Source: Perognathus longimembris pacificus (Eukaryota > Chordata > Mammalia > Rodentia > Heteromyidae). Taken from it: a DNA stretch of 64,000 bases. The notes beneath the pieces are model-generated. The model saw nothing but the letters and a program-made list of their open reading frames with translations, ran no database searches and had not been told where the DNA came from. The stretch covers positions 7,089,606 through 7,153,605 of the forward strand of contig NC_063181.1 of NCBI RefSeq assembly GCF_023159225.1, in the 5' to 3' direction. The position numbers were made by a program, and so were the translations under genes. Shown piece after piece: positions 1 to 16,685 of this stretch (position 1 is its first letter; each line of letters starts with the position of its first letter).

Positions 1-3300
<3,300 letters not shown>

Positions 3301-3651
3301 GCCCTCCTCCCCCCCGCCCCCTCCCCCTCCCCTACTTCCCTTAATTGTCCCTAAGAAGAATTCTCCCCAAATCAGATCAAACCTCATCACCAACCAGCCA
3401 GTTGTGTTGCAGATCCTCTAGGGATGAGGAAGTCACTATATGTATAATTCCGAGATGACTAGGTGGGACATTCAATGTTGTGCTATGAATTTTCCTTCTT
3501 ACGCTGAGTATCTGTTAGCTTGCAGAGTGGCTTTCTGGCTTGCCGCCAGCCCGTGCATGGTCCACGCTTATGAGTTCAGGATCTATGGCAATGAGAACCA
3601 TTCAGATGTTTACAATTAAAGAAAAAAAAAAACAACACCCCACACAACACG

Positions 3652-3764
3652 AATAAATGAGTCCACTAATGTGAATGTTAAACTTCATGGAAAATGACTC
3701 CTTTGGAACCTTTGGTGTTTAGAAATTAAAGACCTTGAGTTATGTGCAATACGTAGTAAATAAA
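3652..3764 (+). terminator. NEFL: Proximal polyadenylation signals of NEFL
   Basis: Two AATAAA hexamers, at 3652-3657 and 3759-3764, lie ~350 and ~460 bases after the stop. The second is followed by a GT-rich stretch (GTTGTGTTTTT near 3787), typical of a downstream element. Confidence 0.6.
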
Positions 3765-4913
3765 GATACAGTGAATGACATTGCTCGTTGTGTTTTTAAC
3801 TGAAGTGGAACACCTTTAAAGACAGTGCAAGTGTAAAGCATATACAGGCAGACTGTTGGTCCTCCAAGCCTTTGTAGACTTAAGAGGTAAACAGCTACAA
3901 TACTTTTGTCTGAGGGACGTAAGTCTTGACTGTAAAGTCTCTTCCCGCAAACATTTTTACTGTTGATAATTATGAGTGAGAGTACACAAAAATAACAATG
4001 TATTTTGCTCCATAAAATGTGCTTCATGAAGGTATAGGATGGATTCCTAGGACAGAATTTTGAAATTAGGTGACAAATATATTCCTTGTGGCCAACTAAT
4101 ATGTAATGTAACAATGCAATGTGGCCTGAACAGAAATCTACAGTTATTACAACTACATTTTTAATATCACGTGTGGCAGTTGGACCATAGCCCATGATAT
4201 AATCAAGAGAAATGCTTTTTCATCAATATTTAGGTGTGGGTAGAGAAGATAAGACTATCATTGGTATTTGTCCCTGAGAACACATTGCCTACAATCCTGA
4301 ACTCATGGTTCTGTGTTAATTAGCTTAATTCTATTGCTTCAAATCAATATCATTTAATGCCACACATTTTGAAAGCTTTTAAAAATCACAGATAAGGTTG
4401 ATGACATTGTTACCAGTAGTGTGGGAGGGAGATAATATACCTGTGCTATGTTGGCATTGTCTTGCATGTCTTACCTGGGGAATATATGAACTCTAATGAT
4501 AGCTTAACTGGTTGAATATTGCATCAAATAAATACCCTGCCTGCCTGTGTCCACTGCGACAATATGTATTGTATTTGGTGTGGAATTGAGATACAGTTAT
4601 TGGCTATCTGCAACTATGCTTCTGTTCTTACACAGTTGAGACTGCCAGCTAATTTTGTTCCATATCTGCCTTTGATGACCTTTAAAAGTTAGGTATTTCA
4701 CCTGACACCAAAGTGGTCACCATTTCAAATTATTTGAACCCTTTGCACTACTTATTTCTAGTGAATATGTGAGTGTACAAGTAAAAATATTTCCTTGTCT
4801 ACCATGCTGTGGGTATGTGTAAAAAGTAACCACCCACATGGAAATAGTTTGTTGGGGTGAGAAATCCTTGTGTGAAGTATGAACACGGTTCCATTCTCTG
4901 TCCTGTGTGCCAT

Positions 4914-4919
4914 AATAAA
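4914..4919 (+). terminator. NEFL: Distal polyadenylation signal of NEFL
   Basis: AATAAA within CATAATAAAACACTG. It is the last hexamer before the sequence turns into pyrimidine-rich intergenic DNA. Confidence 0.55.
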
Positions 4920-4940
4920 ACACTGAAAAACTAAAACCTG

Positions 4941-6488
4941 GTGAGCTTGAAGTCTTTCAAATTGTTTCCGTAATGCATTGCTCAGTACTTATTTTCAGTA
5001 CCATTTTCCCTCTCTTCCCCATTCCCCAAAATATACTTCTCCTCTAGTGTTCCTTTTCCCATTGGCCTCATACCCCAGTCACCCCATTTGCTCAACCAGA
5101 CACCTCTTCTCTTACCTCCCTGTCCCCCTCCTCCATCCTCCTAGTCTCAGTGACCACCAGATCTACTGACTTTTACTGTCACTGGGTCTCGAATCCATCC
5201 CCATTTCTCCCCGCCTCCAGGATGCCACCACCCTAATGACCCCCAAAGCCTACCTTTGGCTTCTTTCATCAAGATACCACAGTATGCTAATCTTCAGAAA
5301 AGCAAATCTCAATCAGAGTGTCCTGTCCACATAGTAGGCCTGTGCTAGCTGCTTGAGCAGCCTTACAACATGGCTGCTGGCCCCTCCCACAGGAAGTCTA
5401 TGGAGAAAGCAACACAGCAGGTGCAAGGTCTTGTAATTTAGTCTGGGAAGTCATGCACTGCCACTGCTCACCACTGGGAGACCAGCCTGTGTGATGTGTG
5501 GAAGGGACCTGCATAATGGTTCCGTACCAAGATGGAACGGTTGCTGGAAACCACCACAGCAGAGTTGCACACGTGACGTATTTCTCCAGTCATTCCCCTA
5601 GTGGAATTGAGTAATATTGTCCCTTAATTCAGAAGGGTTCCACTGTGGAATCCCCCACATGCATGTACAGTAATTGTGTCAGGTGATAAATGTCATAATG
5701 ATAACTTAGGATATCATGTAGCCTAGTGGCCATTTTCCTGAGTTGCCTCCTGGAGAAAATGGAAATATAAAAGCAGGCAACAATTGGCAGATGCTTTATG
5801 TAGCAAACTTCAGGGTCTTTTTCTTTCCTTTCCCACATATGCTACCATCAAGGACAGAACCACACATCACAAGTGCTCTGGTTCACAGGGAAGGAGTGGT
5901 CCCACTTGTTTGTTCCCACTTTCCTCCGTGGAGAATGCCACATCGTTATTAGGTTAGCACATAGCTGCTGGAGAAGACCTCTGCCTTGCTGTCTCTTCTC
6001 CTCCCCTGCTAGATTCACACACCCAGGATATGGGCCAGAGAAAATCGCACCTGTCAGCTACACACCTTTCACACACGTTAAGGCAGGCAAATTGGTGTCA
6101 GCCATGGGAAATTAGCCAGAGATCTGAGGCCAGGGTGTGATACAGCATCCTCATCAGGGAGACAGTGCATTTGTGGGTTGATTCCCCACCCCCACCCCCA
6201 TCAGCGGGATCCAGAATGGCCCCAGGACTCTGGGAATGTGGTTGCCCATTGTGCGAGGCTGCAGAAGTGACCTGAAGTACAAGCCAGGTCCTCAAAGGGT
6301 ACAAGAACATCCAGCAGATGCTCTCCTTCCCTTTGTAGATTGGGCACCCACCCCTCACACCGGGGAGGGGGCATCTGAACGATGAAATTAGCAAAGCACA
6401 AGTGCTATTTCTAAAGTGATGAGCTAGGGAGGGCCCTGACACCAGCAAGCCCGAGGTGATTCCAGCTTCTACAGCCCTGCAGGTTCCT

Positions 6489-6489
<1 letters not shown>
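4941..6489. other. Intergenic DNA after NEFL, no gene
   Basis: No coding region is recognisable. 4995-5220 is pyrimidine-rich. 5330-5570 resembles a degenerate mammalian-wide repeat (the stretch around ACAACATGGCTGCTGG and the following ~200 bases) but I cannot assign a family. The remainder looks single-copy. Confidence 0.5.

Positions 6490-6540
<51 letters not shown>
6490..6540. repeat. (TG)n microsatellite
   Basis: About 25 uninterrupted TG units. Confidence 0.98.
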
Positions 6541-6544
<4 letters not shown>

Positions 6545-6839
6545 GGGGGAGATAAGTGAGAGAGGGACACAGCCTTTGAGCAGTGGACTCCGAGTTGGGC
6601 AGAGATCTACCCCTGCTCAGTGATGGAAAATAAACGGAAGGCATTCACCTCCCCTGCCGACAGCCATATCTTAGCCCCGTCCTCGCTGCCACCTGGCTCC
6701 ATCCTCTCCCCTCCCATTGCCCCTGAACAAATGCACCCTACAGTCACAGAAGCGAGCAGGCGCTGCGTCATGTGATACGGGCTATAATGGGGCGGCGTGG
6801 AGCGAGATTATGTATCGGCTGGTTAGGGAAGAGGTCCCT

Positions 6840-7420
6840 GTGCAGGCGCTGTGTAGTTGTTGACCCGGAACAGGTGAGGGGAAAGCCAATGCCCAGTGTC
6901 CAGTTCAGGGCCGTCAGGTAGGAGCATGCTCAGACTGCTAGAATGAGAACAGACTGGCTGGCATGACCATAGGGTGGTGGACAAGATGGGGCAGGAAGTG
7001 AGGTCCAAGAGGTCATGAGTATCCCAGAGGTCATGGGTAGAGGAAGTGGGCCCTGCGGGAAATAGGAAGTTACAGGAAGCCTTTGGAGGGTTTTCAGCTG
7101 CCCGGTGACGTAACGTGACGTGTGTTTTAGAGGATCTCTCTGGCTTCTATGTCAAGGAAGGGCTCGGAGAGACAACCGTAGAGGCTGAAGAGCCCACCGG
7201 GCAGCTGTTGGCTTAGTTTAAAGGAGGAGTGAGGGTGATGTGGTCTTGGACGCTTGTGCTTGTGGACAGTGTTGCCGTAGCTGTCTGCCTATAACTCCCA
7301 GGGAGAGGCAACGTAATGTGCTGGAAGCTGGGATGGGGGATGACGGTGTGGAATGAAGGATGATTCCAGAATTTCTGATCCGAGTGGTTTATTGGGAAGA
7401 GGTTATTTTGGCTCAGGATC
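6840..7420 (-). repeat. L2 LINE fragment
   Basis: Degenerate but alignable by eye to the 3' part of L2 read in antisense: GGAAGCCTTTGGAGGGTTTT, then a TGAC-rich segment, then GGATCTCTCTGGCTTCTATG, matching the order of the L2 consensus as I know it. It carries no intact coding sequence. Confidence 0.65.
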
Positions 7421-8894
7421 TTCTTGCTTTGGGGTCTGTTGCCAGGCATTGCACGATGGAGGAGGAACATCTGGTGGAGCAGAGCTGAGACCCTCTTAGA
7501 GGTCAGGGGTGGGGGGGAGGGAAGTGAGAGAGAGGCGGGGAGGAAGCCTCAGTATCCCCTCAGAGGCCACTGCACCTCTGTGCTTCCCCAAGGACTGATC
7601 CCCCCCCACCCCCACGAGGTTCCACGAGGGCACCCCAGGATGGGCTCCGCGCCTGTAACACAGGAAGCCTTTAGGGGAGCTCTTTGGGATGGAATTCCCA
7701 TTTCCTGAGCCGGGAAAGGCGGACAATGAGGCAGAGTGTGGAAGCCAACAGTGGGGAGGGTCAGGATTCGTTCCTGCTCCCTAGGAGGCGGAAGTTGGGT
7801 AGGTAGGGTGTAGCTCAGTGCTGGAAGTGGAAACTGCTAGTGTCCGGAAGTTCCTCCCTATACTGCTCTAAGCTCCTTTAAGAAAGGATTCCTTGTGCAA
7901 AGTGTTGCAGAGTTAGAGAATTCTGAAATTGCAGAAACTACCAAGAAATAATTTGACTTTGAAAAAATTTACACATGGGGAAACGGAGAATCAGAAGGGA
8001 AATGTGGTTTGCGATCCATTACGGGCAGAACTTCAGTTACATGCTTAGATTGCATTACCCAAGACTGCCTCTGGGCAGTGATGCTACCTTCATTTTTCCT
8101 GCCCCTTTTTGGTGGCTGGGATTATGGTAAAGCACCTTGGCTGGTGTACATTAGCCTGATTAGGTTCCAACATGGGCAAGCGTCTTTCCTCGCTCCTTTT
8201 CTTTCTCTCTTCCTGTAGTCTTAGGTTTCCTTCCTGACTCCTTTGTAACTAGCACATGGAGTGGTCCCGGCAAATGTTACTTATTCACTGGAAATAATTG
8301 TACAAATCAAGAACAAGCTTAAGCCTTGTGGTCCTCATCTCTTGAAACATGAGCTGAATGAACCATGACACGGAGTCAGCTATTTCTTTGTAGAGAAATC
8401 ATTCACCGTCATTTCGGGGGGACAGAGACAGCTCTTCTTGGTTAGGCCCGATCGTGAAGTAACACAATAAAAACAAATATTTGAAAGACTTAAGTAATCA
8501 CACAGCAAGCACAGGCATCCTAATAGATCATCATCTCCCATGCCCTTCCCTGGCTTGTTTTCTCCTCTGTTCCCTCCTACTCTCCATATGGGAACTGACT
8601 CTCCATCTGGCCATTCCTTTCATTCTTCACAGTTGATATTTTAATTTCAATGGCAACTAAAAAAATTATCAGCATTATCCAGTTTGGGTTTGTCAGTGAG
8701 TCTTACTTTCTCCCAAATGGTGAGAAGTAGAGGGACATATACCCCACATAAAATAGGAAACAAAGTGTTTGTGGCAACCCTACTTTAATGTCTTATGACA
8801 ACCAACTTCCCATAATCGGAGTCAGGTTCCCACTTCCCCTTCCTATCTCCCCAACTTGCCTTCTTCTGACATCTTCCCTGTTGACTTACATATC
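7421..8894. other. Intergenic DNA, nothing recognised
   Basis: A G/A-rich stretch occurs near 7500-7560. No gene-like coding pattern and no clear repeat family were seen. Confidence 0.4.
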
Positions 8895-9225
8895 ACTAGC
8901 TGGAAACTCCATCCTTCCTGTTTCCCAGCCTCCGGAGTCCTCTCTGATTTCTCTCTTCACATAATTCTTCACTTATCCATCCATTACATTTTATGGGCGT
9001 CACTTTCAAAATGTGCTCAGTGGCCTGGCATTTCTCACCATTTCCCGGGGCTACTAGTTTGACTCTAAGCACCCAATTTTTTTTTTTCTACCTAGATTAT
9101 TGCAATTCCTTTGTCACTGGCCATTTCTGTTCCCAGCTATTGCTTTCTCACAGTCTTTATAGTAAACACAGTAGCCAGAGGGATCCTTTCAAAGATGATC
9201 AGTTTCAGTCCTCAAAATTGGGAAT
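8895..9225 (+). repeat. L2 LINE fragment
   Basis: Sense match to the L2 3' coding region: the segment near 9095 (CCTAGATTATTGCAATTCC) and GTAGCCAGAGGGATCCTTTC near 9170 correspond to the L2 stretch encoding the end of its reverse transcriptase. Frame is lost, with an inserted T tract at 9077-9087. Confidence 0.7.
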
Positions 9226-11491
9226 TTAGCCTAGAAGTATGTCTGTCTCATAGATTATAGGTGTTTACCAATATCAGCTGAATGAATGAGTTAAGTAATT
9301 CAGAGCTGCCCTCAAATGGGAGGGGCCACCTTGATTGAGGGTAGGCCCTATCACCTAAGTATGTCCGACATTGGAAGACTGTTATGAATGAACCTAAGCA
9401 TTCCAAGAGCCTTTTGAAGGAAGGATGGAGACGATTAGTTTGAGTCTTTATTTTTCTGATACCCATTCTATGGTTGAATCACTTAGCATCTGAAAGGGAT
9501 TTGCTATGTTCTATCTCATGGGAAGATTACACGATGAAATTAAACAATATATCACATGTAAACTTCTTAGCCTGGACCTTGACATTTAATGAATACATAG
9601 TAAATATTAGCCATGATGCTATTGATGCTATTAATGTTCTTCCCAGCCTGGGGAACTTGAGAATTTAAAGGCCAGAGAGGCCCAAGAGGCATGTAGCTCC
9701 TGCCTGTTGGTTGGAGTTTGCTTTCCCCATTAATCCCCATTGTCAGTTCTTTTCTGTCAGGCTTCTCTTTATTTCTGCCTTTTCTGACCTTCCCTTGATC
9801 TCTCAAGTTTGCTTTCCATTTTGGGCTCTTCCCCAACTGCATGTTGCCCACGTCTTGACTTTTGCCATTGTTATTTATTTTACTTACTGCCAAATTTTGA
9901 ACCCCAAACAGTCCCATGACAGATTGCTTAAGCTGACTCAGATTAGGTGGGAGATCAATCCAATATCAACTCATTCTCTGCCAGAACTGGCACTTTAGCC
10001 CGGTGCTCAATTAACATTTATTGGTTGTAAGGTCTTTAAGAAAGGGTCAAGTACAATTATTGTCATGATAGTGAAGTATTCTCAATCAGATTTATTTTCA
10101 TGATCGACGTAAGGTGAGGCTGTGATATTATAATTTAGAAGCAATTGAATCAGCTGAAATAAATGAGCTACCAGGACTGCAGACAGGTGGATGGTAGGAT
10201 ATGATAAATACCAAGTGTCATGCAGTCATGGTCATAGATTTGAAATACAGTGGGGAAACATTTATAATAGGTTGTTACTAAAAGTGGATTACTAAATCTA
10301 TGTACAAATAACCTTGGCCACATCTCACTGGTACACAGAAAAAAGTCAGAAGGAAATATTCTAAAACCTAACGATAACATTAAGAGACAGAAATATGGAT
10401 GGCTAGTGGAAAATAGCAGTATTCTTCAATGAATACATGCTACACTTAGAATTTAAAAAGAGACACATACATCTTTTCTTTTTCTTTCTTTTTAAAGTGT
10501 GTGGTAGGGCTCACTTCTTCAGCTGAAGGTGAATCCCTTCTGTTAGTTTCCACTTCTGCAGATTAAAAAGAGAATTACCAGAAAATGCAAAGAGATACTG
10601 GAAGTATCTGTACCATATATTGTGAAGGCTCAGACAGGACGGCATGTCTGCAGTTGCTTTAAAAATTACAGAGAAATATCGGAGTGTCCAGTGTTGGAAA
10701 TACCAGCGCTACTCTAGTGATGGATAGTATGCTTAGTGCAAGAGCCCACGTGACCACGCCTCTCTGGTTTGCTCTTTCCCAGCATGCCTTGGGAACTTCT
10801 GCCCAATTTTGGATACAAACACCTCACTGGCCTTTTGGGTGACCATGTTTGATATCAGGTCCAACTCCAAAGGAGAAAAGTCTAGAAAAAAAGAAATGCT
10901 ATTGGTTTTTAATAAGAAATTGATTTTCCTGAGAAGGGTTCGTTCTAAAATGATTCCTTATTGAACTTTGCTTTTGAGTTGGTACGTTAGATTTTGAATT
11001 GTTTACTGGGGTCTTCCTGGTACTTATCTGTGTTTTGACTTCCTGCCTAGACAACTCCTGGACCAACCAGGCTGGCAAAGAGACATAAATGTGAATGAAG
11101 AAGAGCTGGATAGGCCTCTGTGAGAATCTCTGTCTGTCTTTACTTTAGCTTCTTTTATACATCTTTTAAATACCACTAAGGTCATTGTTGATTTGATAAG
11201 ATAAGAAATTTGTGGTTATAGCAAAGCCAACCAAATAGACAAACACCATTTCCCCCCATAGTAATAATCAAAACCTAAGTAATGAATAAAGCATTTGAGT
11301 CATGGCACCTGAGCTTACTATTCTTGGAACGATTTACCCTCCAGGTGCTGACTCTGTACTCTGCTTCACACAGGCGCTCAGTGAGCAGGAGGCTGCAGTT
11401 TGCAGGTAAAGTGCAGTGCCTTCAAACAGCACTCACGTCCCTGACACATTGCTTAGTTACACAGTTTGTTCCCATAGTGACTTTTTCCCTC
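9226..11491. other. Intergenic DNA, nothing recognised
   Basis: AT-rich, low CpG, with short fragments that may be old L2/MIR (for example near 9570-9640). No gene-like open frame. Confidence 0.4.
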
Positions 11492-11567
11492 CAGTGCTGG
11501 GAAGGGAACCAGGGCCTTAGGCATGCTGGGTAATTGCTCCTCCACTAAACTTACATTCCTAGCCCAT
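11492..11567 (-). repeat. ID-type SINE (old copy)
   Basis: In antisense it shows the ID pattern: GGGAACCAGGGCCTTAGGCATGC for the B-box half (19-20 bases conserved), then CTCCACTAAAC..CTAGCCC for the A-box half. Diverged, no clear tail. Confidence 0.6.
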
Positions 11568-13087
11568 CCACTGTGCTTGCAGGCATTGCCTGTCATTGCT
11601 TCTCTTCTCCAATCTGGTCAGATGTACTCACTCACTTTGCTTCTGGCAGGGAAAGAGCCCAAGCTTGCTCCTGTGCAACTCGGCCGGCCGTGCGCATGAC
11701 ATTCTGCCTTGGACCTCTGATTCTGGAATTGTCATTTTTCTAGAAAGTGAGACAGAGAGCACTGGAGATCTACTGTGTTTTTTGAAACCAAGATCTAGTT
11801 GGAGAATTAAAATCTGTGTTCTTGCAAGCTGTCTCTACTTCCTAGATTGTCTTGATTACCTGTACATCCTGGTAAATAATATTACATAGAGACTGTGATT
11901 AATCAGTGGTGCCAAAGAAATGGGAATATAAAGAAATATTTCAAAATATTGAGAGGTTCTCAATGTGACAATTCAGGCAGTTGTTGTGATAACAACCTGG
12001 AGGTTAATGGTCCCGTTTCATGTGGCATGGGGCTGGGGGTGGGGGTGGGGACAGGTATGGATGGGAAGGGGACATAGGTCTTCATCACCAGTGCCACAAA
12101 ATGGGTCATGAATGGCATGCCAAACCCTCAACTGAACAGGGCATTAGCTTGACAGTTGGTTATACATACACTAGTCCATTGCTCAACCAGGAGCCACAAG
12201 TGCCACAAATCTTTCTTTTCTTTTCAGGGAGATTGTTGTTTCTTTTCCTTAGCTCCAAGGAGGAAGCAGATACATTGGGTGGCTTCATGTTCTTTTCCTT
12301 CTTTAGCCATATTTTTGGTAATTCTTGATAGAGATATCTGCCTTCCTGATACATTCTCTAAGTGACCAACCCCTCCCCCCCAGCAGAATATTGGAAAAGC
12401 AGTTTGCTAATTGCCAAGGAAAAGAATGGTAGCTTTGGAGGTATTGGTGGATTTTTCCTGTGTGGCTGTTGAAGACTGGAAGATGGGCTTCAGTTCTTCA
12501 AATGTCATAGTCAACATGGTTTCTTCTAATTACAGTGCTTATTCTAATCTGCCAAGGGAATGAACTCAGTGGGTGGGCAGAAACAACATTTTTTTTTTTA
12601 ATAGAGACACAGTCATTAGTAAGCACCCTAAAAGCTAAAGCCTAGCCAAGGACATCTAATATCAAGCTATGAGAGACACAGATGACAGCGAGTGGGCTAC
12701 TGAAGTGACAAATTCAAATTTGTCCAAACTTCTAAGATGTTACATCCAAGGTATCCTTTTATGAGAACTGCTTGGTCTTGCATAATTGTTGACGCGCATA
12801 AATCACTTGACTTGCCACCTAATCGGTCAGATCTAACTTAACTACTTTCCTTGTGCTCATTGTTGAGGAGCAAAGAGTGGTCAAAGATTATAGGCAGGTA
12901 TGTACATGTTGCTATACCCTATAAAACCAGTTCTGCATTGCAGGGGTCTAACAAGTAGAAAAAACAAAACACTCCTTTTGTCTATTGCCTCCTTAAAAGT
13001 AGGAGAAGTGGCAAATGGAGTGCCTCAGGCCCCAGTTGGAGTGCTAATAATAATAATTACTATTAATACTACTACTGGTATATTTTT
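11568..13087. other. Intergenic DNA, no gene
   Basis: G-rich patch at 12026-12052 (GGGGGTGGGGGTGGGG). Otherwise AT-rich with no recognised repeat or gene. Confidence 0.4.
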
Positions 13088-13325
13088 GGCCACTCCTGGG
13101 GCTTGAACTCCGTGCTTGGGCACTGTCCTTGAGCCTCTTTGTGCTGAAGGCCAGTGCTCTACACTTGAGCCTCAGCACCACTCCTAACTTTTTCTGAGTA
13201 GTTTATTGGAGATAAGAGTGTCATGGACTCTCTTGCCTTGTCTGGCTTTGAACCATGGTCTTCAAATCTCAGCCTCCTGAGTCACTAGAATTACAGGCAT
13301 GAACCTGAACCACTGGTGCCTGGCT
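13088..13325 (-). repeat. B1-Geo dimeric SINE
   Basis: Read on the - strand, the first half starts GCCAGGCACCAGTGGTTCAG and contains CAGGAGGCTGAGATTTGAAG, which is 7SL/B1-like. The second half has the Geo module (GAGGCTCAAGTGTAGAGC through GAGTTCAAGCCCCAGGAGTG). So the Geo 3' half is joined to a B1-type head instead of the ID-like head. Confidence 0.75.
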
Positions 13326-15162
13326 AATGTATTATTTTTTGTGGAGAGGACTTAACACAAATAGTGTCACATTTACAGGTATGGGATAATGGCATGTAGA
13401 AGATAATGCAGGGGACACGACTATGAAATATTTAAATCTTTATGTAATATTTCTGCTACTTGCATGGCAATGTGTTTTAAAGTAATAGTCCTTGAAAGGC
13501 AGTTCTTCTCTGTATAAATGAAAAAGAAAGTCGAGTATGGGGTTTATTTGGGTCAGTCTACACCAAACATGTAGAAGTTTCATTCCAAGTATGAGAATTA
13601 TACATATATAATATGACATATTATATATAGTAATATCATATATTATATACATATTTGCTGTCTTATCTATAAAAGTATATAGGAGAAATATATGGGTTTG
13701 CTTTTAAAAAGTCCTTGATTCCTTTGCTCAAAGTTCTTCAATAGCAACCACTACATCTTCATCCAGCGCTCTGGGAAGAGTGTCCGGCAGGCATTAAATG
13801 AGCCATTCATTGTTGTTATTAGCTGCTTAGATTTAGGCACAGGGCTTTACCAATCTGAAGGTCTGATCAGGCAAAAGGGAAGAGACCCCTCAGGACCCCC
13901 AAGAATATGTGCTTGTTGATAAAAGTTATGGGGTATCAGATAGTTCAGCAGCATAAACAAGACATGGAAAAATCAAAACTGCTCCTTGGGATGGCTTTCA
14001 AGAGAGTGACTTGTGGTCACTACACATCTTCCTTGGTAGGCAAAGAACTACTTGTCAGCCACGAGAATGGTCAGTTCACTACTAGAAGCTACTCCCTAGT
14101 CTACATGCCAAGTGGGAAGTTTCCCTGGGTAAAATGAATTCAGACATACTTTTCCTGTCCGTAAGTGTAAACTTGAACTCGAATTCAACACTTTTGTCAA
14201 AACTATACTTCTAAGTAAAAGAGGCCTGGAGTTGGAGAAATGATGCGTAGTCATAATAAAATAATTTACTTAAAAATAGCTTCTGTTTCCCTTTGGGAAA
14301 ATTATATAAACCACCAGGAACGGGAATTCATTCCAAACTGGAACAAGCAACCTATTTGTTGTGGAAATGAATACCGTCATGTTTTAGTACTGGCTCCGAA
14401 TTGACTGGCAAAGAAGGAGATGTGCTGGAAATAACTTTCCTTTTTTTTTTTTTTAATTGAACATGAAAGTTACTAGGAGAAAATAAGTATTGGCTGCATT
14501 TGTGCCATGTTGCAAGCTGTGTGGTTGAAGGAATCACCATTTATTTTGCATTTGAATATTTGTTTTTCTTCTCATGAGGCAACAGTGTCCCAGAGAAAGG
14601 ATTTCCCCTCAGGTTTTGGTTTAAGCATGAAGACATAGGAAAGTGCCTTAAGTGAACAATTCATGGCAAGGTTCTGTTTCCTTTTGTTCACTGTGGAAAG
14701 GAAGGCCCACAATCGAACATCAATATAAACTGAAACAGCCACCATGGATGGATTTGAGGGGTCGGTATAGTATACAGGATTCAAAACAGTTAAGAACTCA
14801 AGATATTAAAAAAAATGGCATCTCTAAGAAACATAGACAATTCTATTGTTCAATAGCTTATTGTCATTGTCATTGGACACTGTAGTCAGAAAAGGCACTC
14901 AAATTTCCTGATCACTTAGAGGTTTGCACTAAGAATGTATTTTTTCCCCTCTGTCTTTGAATATACTTGGAAACATGAATTCCAAATTGCTGTCTCTTTC
15001 AATACTAATAATGGTTGGCATTGACAACAGAGTAGGTAATTAGAAGACATTATTGTGGCTCTTCTTAGTAAATGTTTGTTGACTTAATGAGCCAACCGGG
15101 CAATCTAGCGTATTTAGAAACATTTACACAGCTTATCAAAAACATATTGTTTTTCTTTTTCA
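13326..15162. other. Intergenic DNA, no gene
   Basis: Contains an AT-rich stretch with alternating ATATAT at 13600-13680. No gene or family assigned. Confidence 0.4.
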
Positions 15163-15238
15163 GAGCTGAGGACTGAACGCTGGGCTTTGCACATGCCAGG
15201 AAAGTGTTCTTCCACAGCGCTAAAACCCCAACCCCCAG
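15163..15238 (-). repeat. ID-type SINE (old copy)
   Basis: Antisense ID pattern: GAGGACTGAACGCTGGGCTT, ACATGCCAGGAAAGTGTTCT and a terminal AACCCCCAG. Short monomer without Geo module. Confidence 0.6.
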
Positions 15239-16646
15239 TGTTCTATTGTTTTTAAGAGAGGTCGATATAGAGATTGTCTTCTACAATAAATGGAAATGTC
15301 CTTGGGGGTGGGTGGGGGATGAGGTAATCTAAAACCAAGTTAGGGAGGATGGATTAAGTCTCCAGTTCTGGCCTTTCTACAAAAAGGAAAAGAAAAATAA
15401 TCTGTGCACGGAGGACCAAATTCTGTGCTTTGGTATTCTCTACTGAAATGACTTTAGAGGCCTTTGTGTGTTTCACAGTAATCTTGATCTACTTGGCAAC
15501 TGTTTAAACGGATCTCACAGAGCACAGAATGAATGTAGGCCCAGCCTCCCTCCCGACTTCTTATGGTAGCTCTGAGATCTTTTCTGGGGAAGGTGGCTGC
15601 TCTATCATTGGGACCAGTTTGAGTAGCACTGTTAAGCCAGGCGCTTCTCCCATCGGTGGGCCAGGTGGGAGGTAAATAAAGGCTGCTTGGGTCCTGAAAT
15701 CTCCATGAGGCAACAGTCATTAGTGCAAATCAGCCCTGTGGCTGTGTGAAGGTTCTGCTGACCCAGGTCCTCAGGGGGCCCACCCACCCTTCTCCAACAC
15801 CTGCTTCCCAGACGGATCTTTCTATTCTAGCCCTTGCCTCCTGTCCTTCCAATATGCTCTTCTTTATTTTTAAAGTTTACATAGCCAGAGTCAGATGTTA
15901 CAGGTTATATTTAAACCACGGTTTCACCATTTAGTTCCCAGGCCACATCTGGCGCTCGTGCCCCAGGTGGACACCGAGGGTTTTGGAACCTGGAAACGCT
16001 CCACTCAAGGTAAGATTGCTCTCCATCCCGCCTCCATCTCACCCGACTTCCATCTGCCCTCCTCACCTCGCCTTTTCTGCCTAAGAAAAAGAAACCCTGT
16101 TTGTAGGGGGGGGGGGAAGCACCACGTCCCCTTCAGCCAGGCTGAAAGGGACTTGATTGCCCTTCCCGGGTGTTCAGCCCGAATAGAACCCGGGAGTCTG
16201 TTGCGTGCGCCTTGCAGCTCCCAGTGCTGGAAATGCTTACACACAGATGATGCACAGAGGTAACAAAAGTATGAGCACCGACAGATGATTGATGACTGGG
16301 GAATGTTCCCACTAAAACTACTGGGAACGCCGAGCCTCTGAGCAAACACTGAGTTTCTTGAAAACTGGAGAATCAAGGATTGTATCATTGGGCTTATCCA
16401 GCTGATAAACAACTTAAAGATTTGGAAAAGATAGTATTACCATATCAGTGGTGGTTAAAACAAAACAACAACCAACTGGTGCTATTTCCTTGGTCAAGAT
16501 CAGAGTTTTTGTCTCAAACCCCCTACGTGCTAAGAACCTCATTTTTCTTTTCCTAGTGAGGGTGTTTTATTTCTGAGGTGATTTCTCCCAATTATTAAAC
16601 CATTAGGAATATGTCTCCATCAACCAAGCCAAGAGTTGGTATGGCT

Positions 16647-16647
<1 letters not shown>
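15239..16647. other. Intergenic DNA, no gene
   Basis: A G10 run lies near 16107-16116. I see no gene-like coding signature. Confidence 0.4.

Positions 16648-16683
<36 letters not shown>
16648..16683. repeat. (GT)n microsatellite
   Basis: About 18 uninterrupted GT units. Confidence 0.97.

Positions 16684-16685
<2 letters not shown>

Larger units (their letters stand above)
3301..4940 (+). other. NEFL: NEFL 3' untranslated region (extent inferred)
   Basis: AT-rich sequence without SINEs follows the stop codon, opening with a C-rich stretch (3308-3340). AATAAA hexamers occur at 3652, 3759, 4527 and 4914. The last precedes a plausible cleavage zone, giving a ~1.6 kb 3' UTR; the first two would give a short form of ~0.4-0.5 kb. 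Mammalian NEFL is known to make transcripts differing in 3' UTR length and to be controlled through its 3' UTR. The exact ends are inference. Confidence 0.7.
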
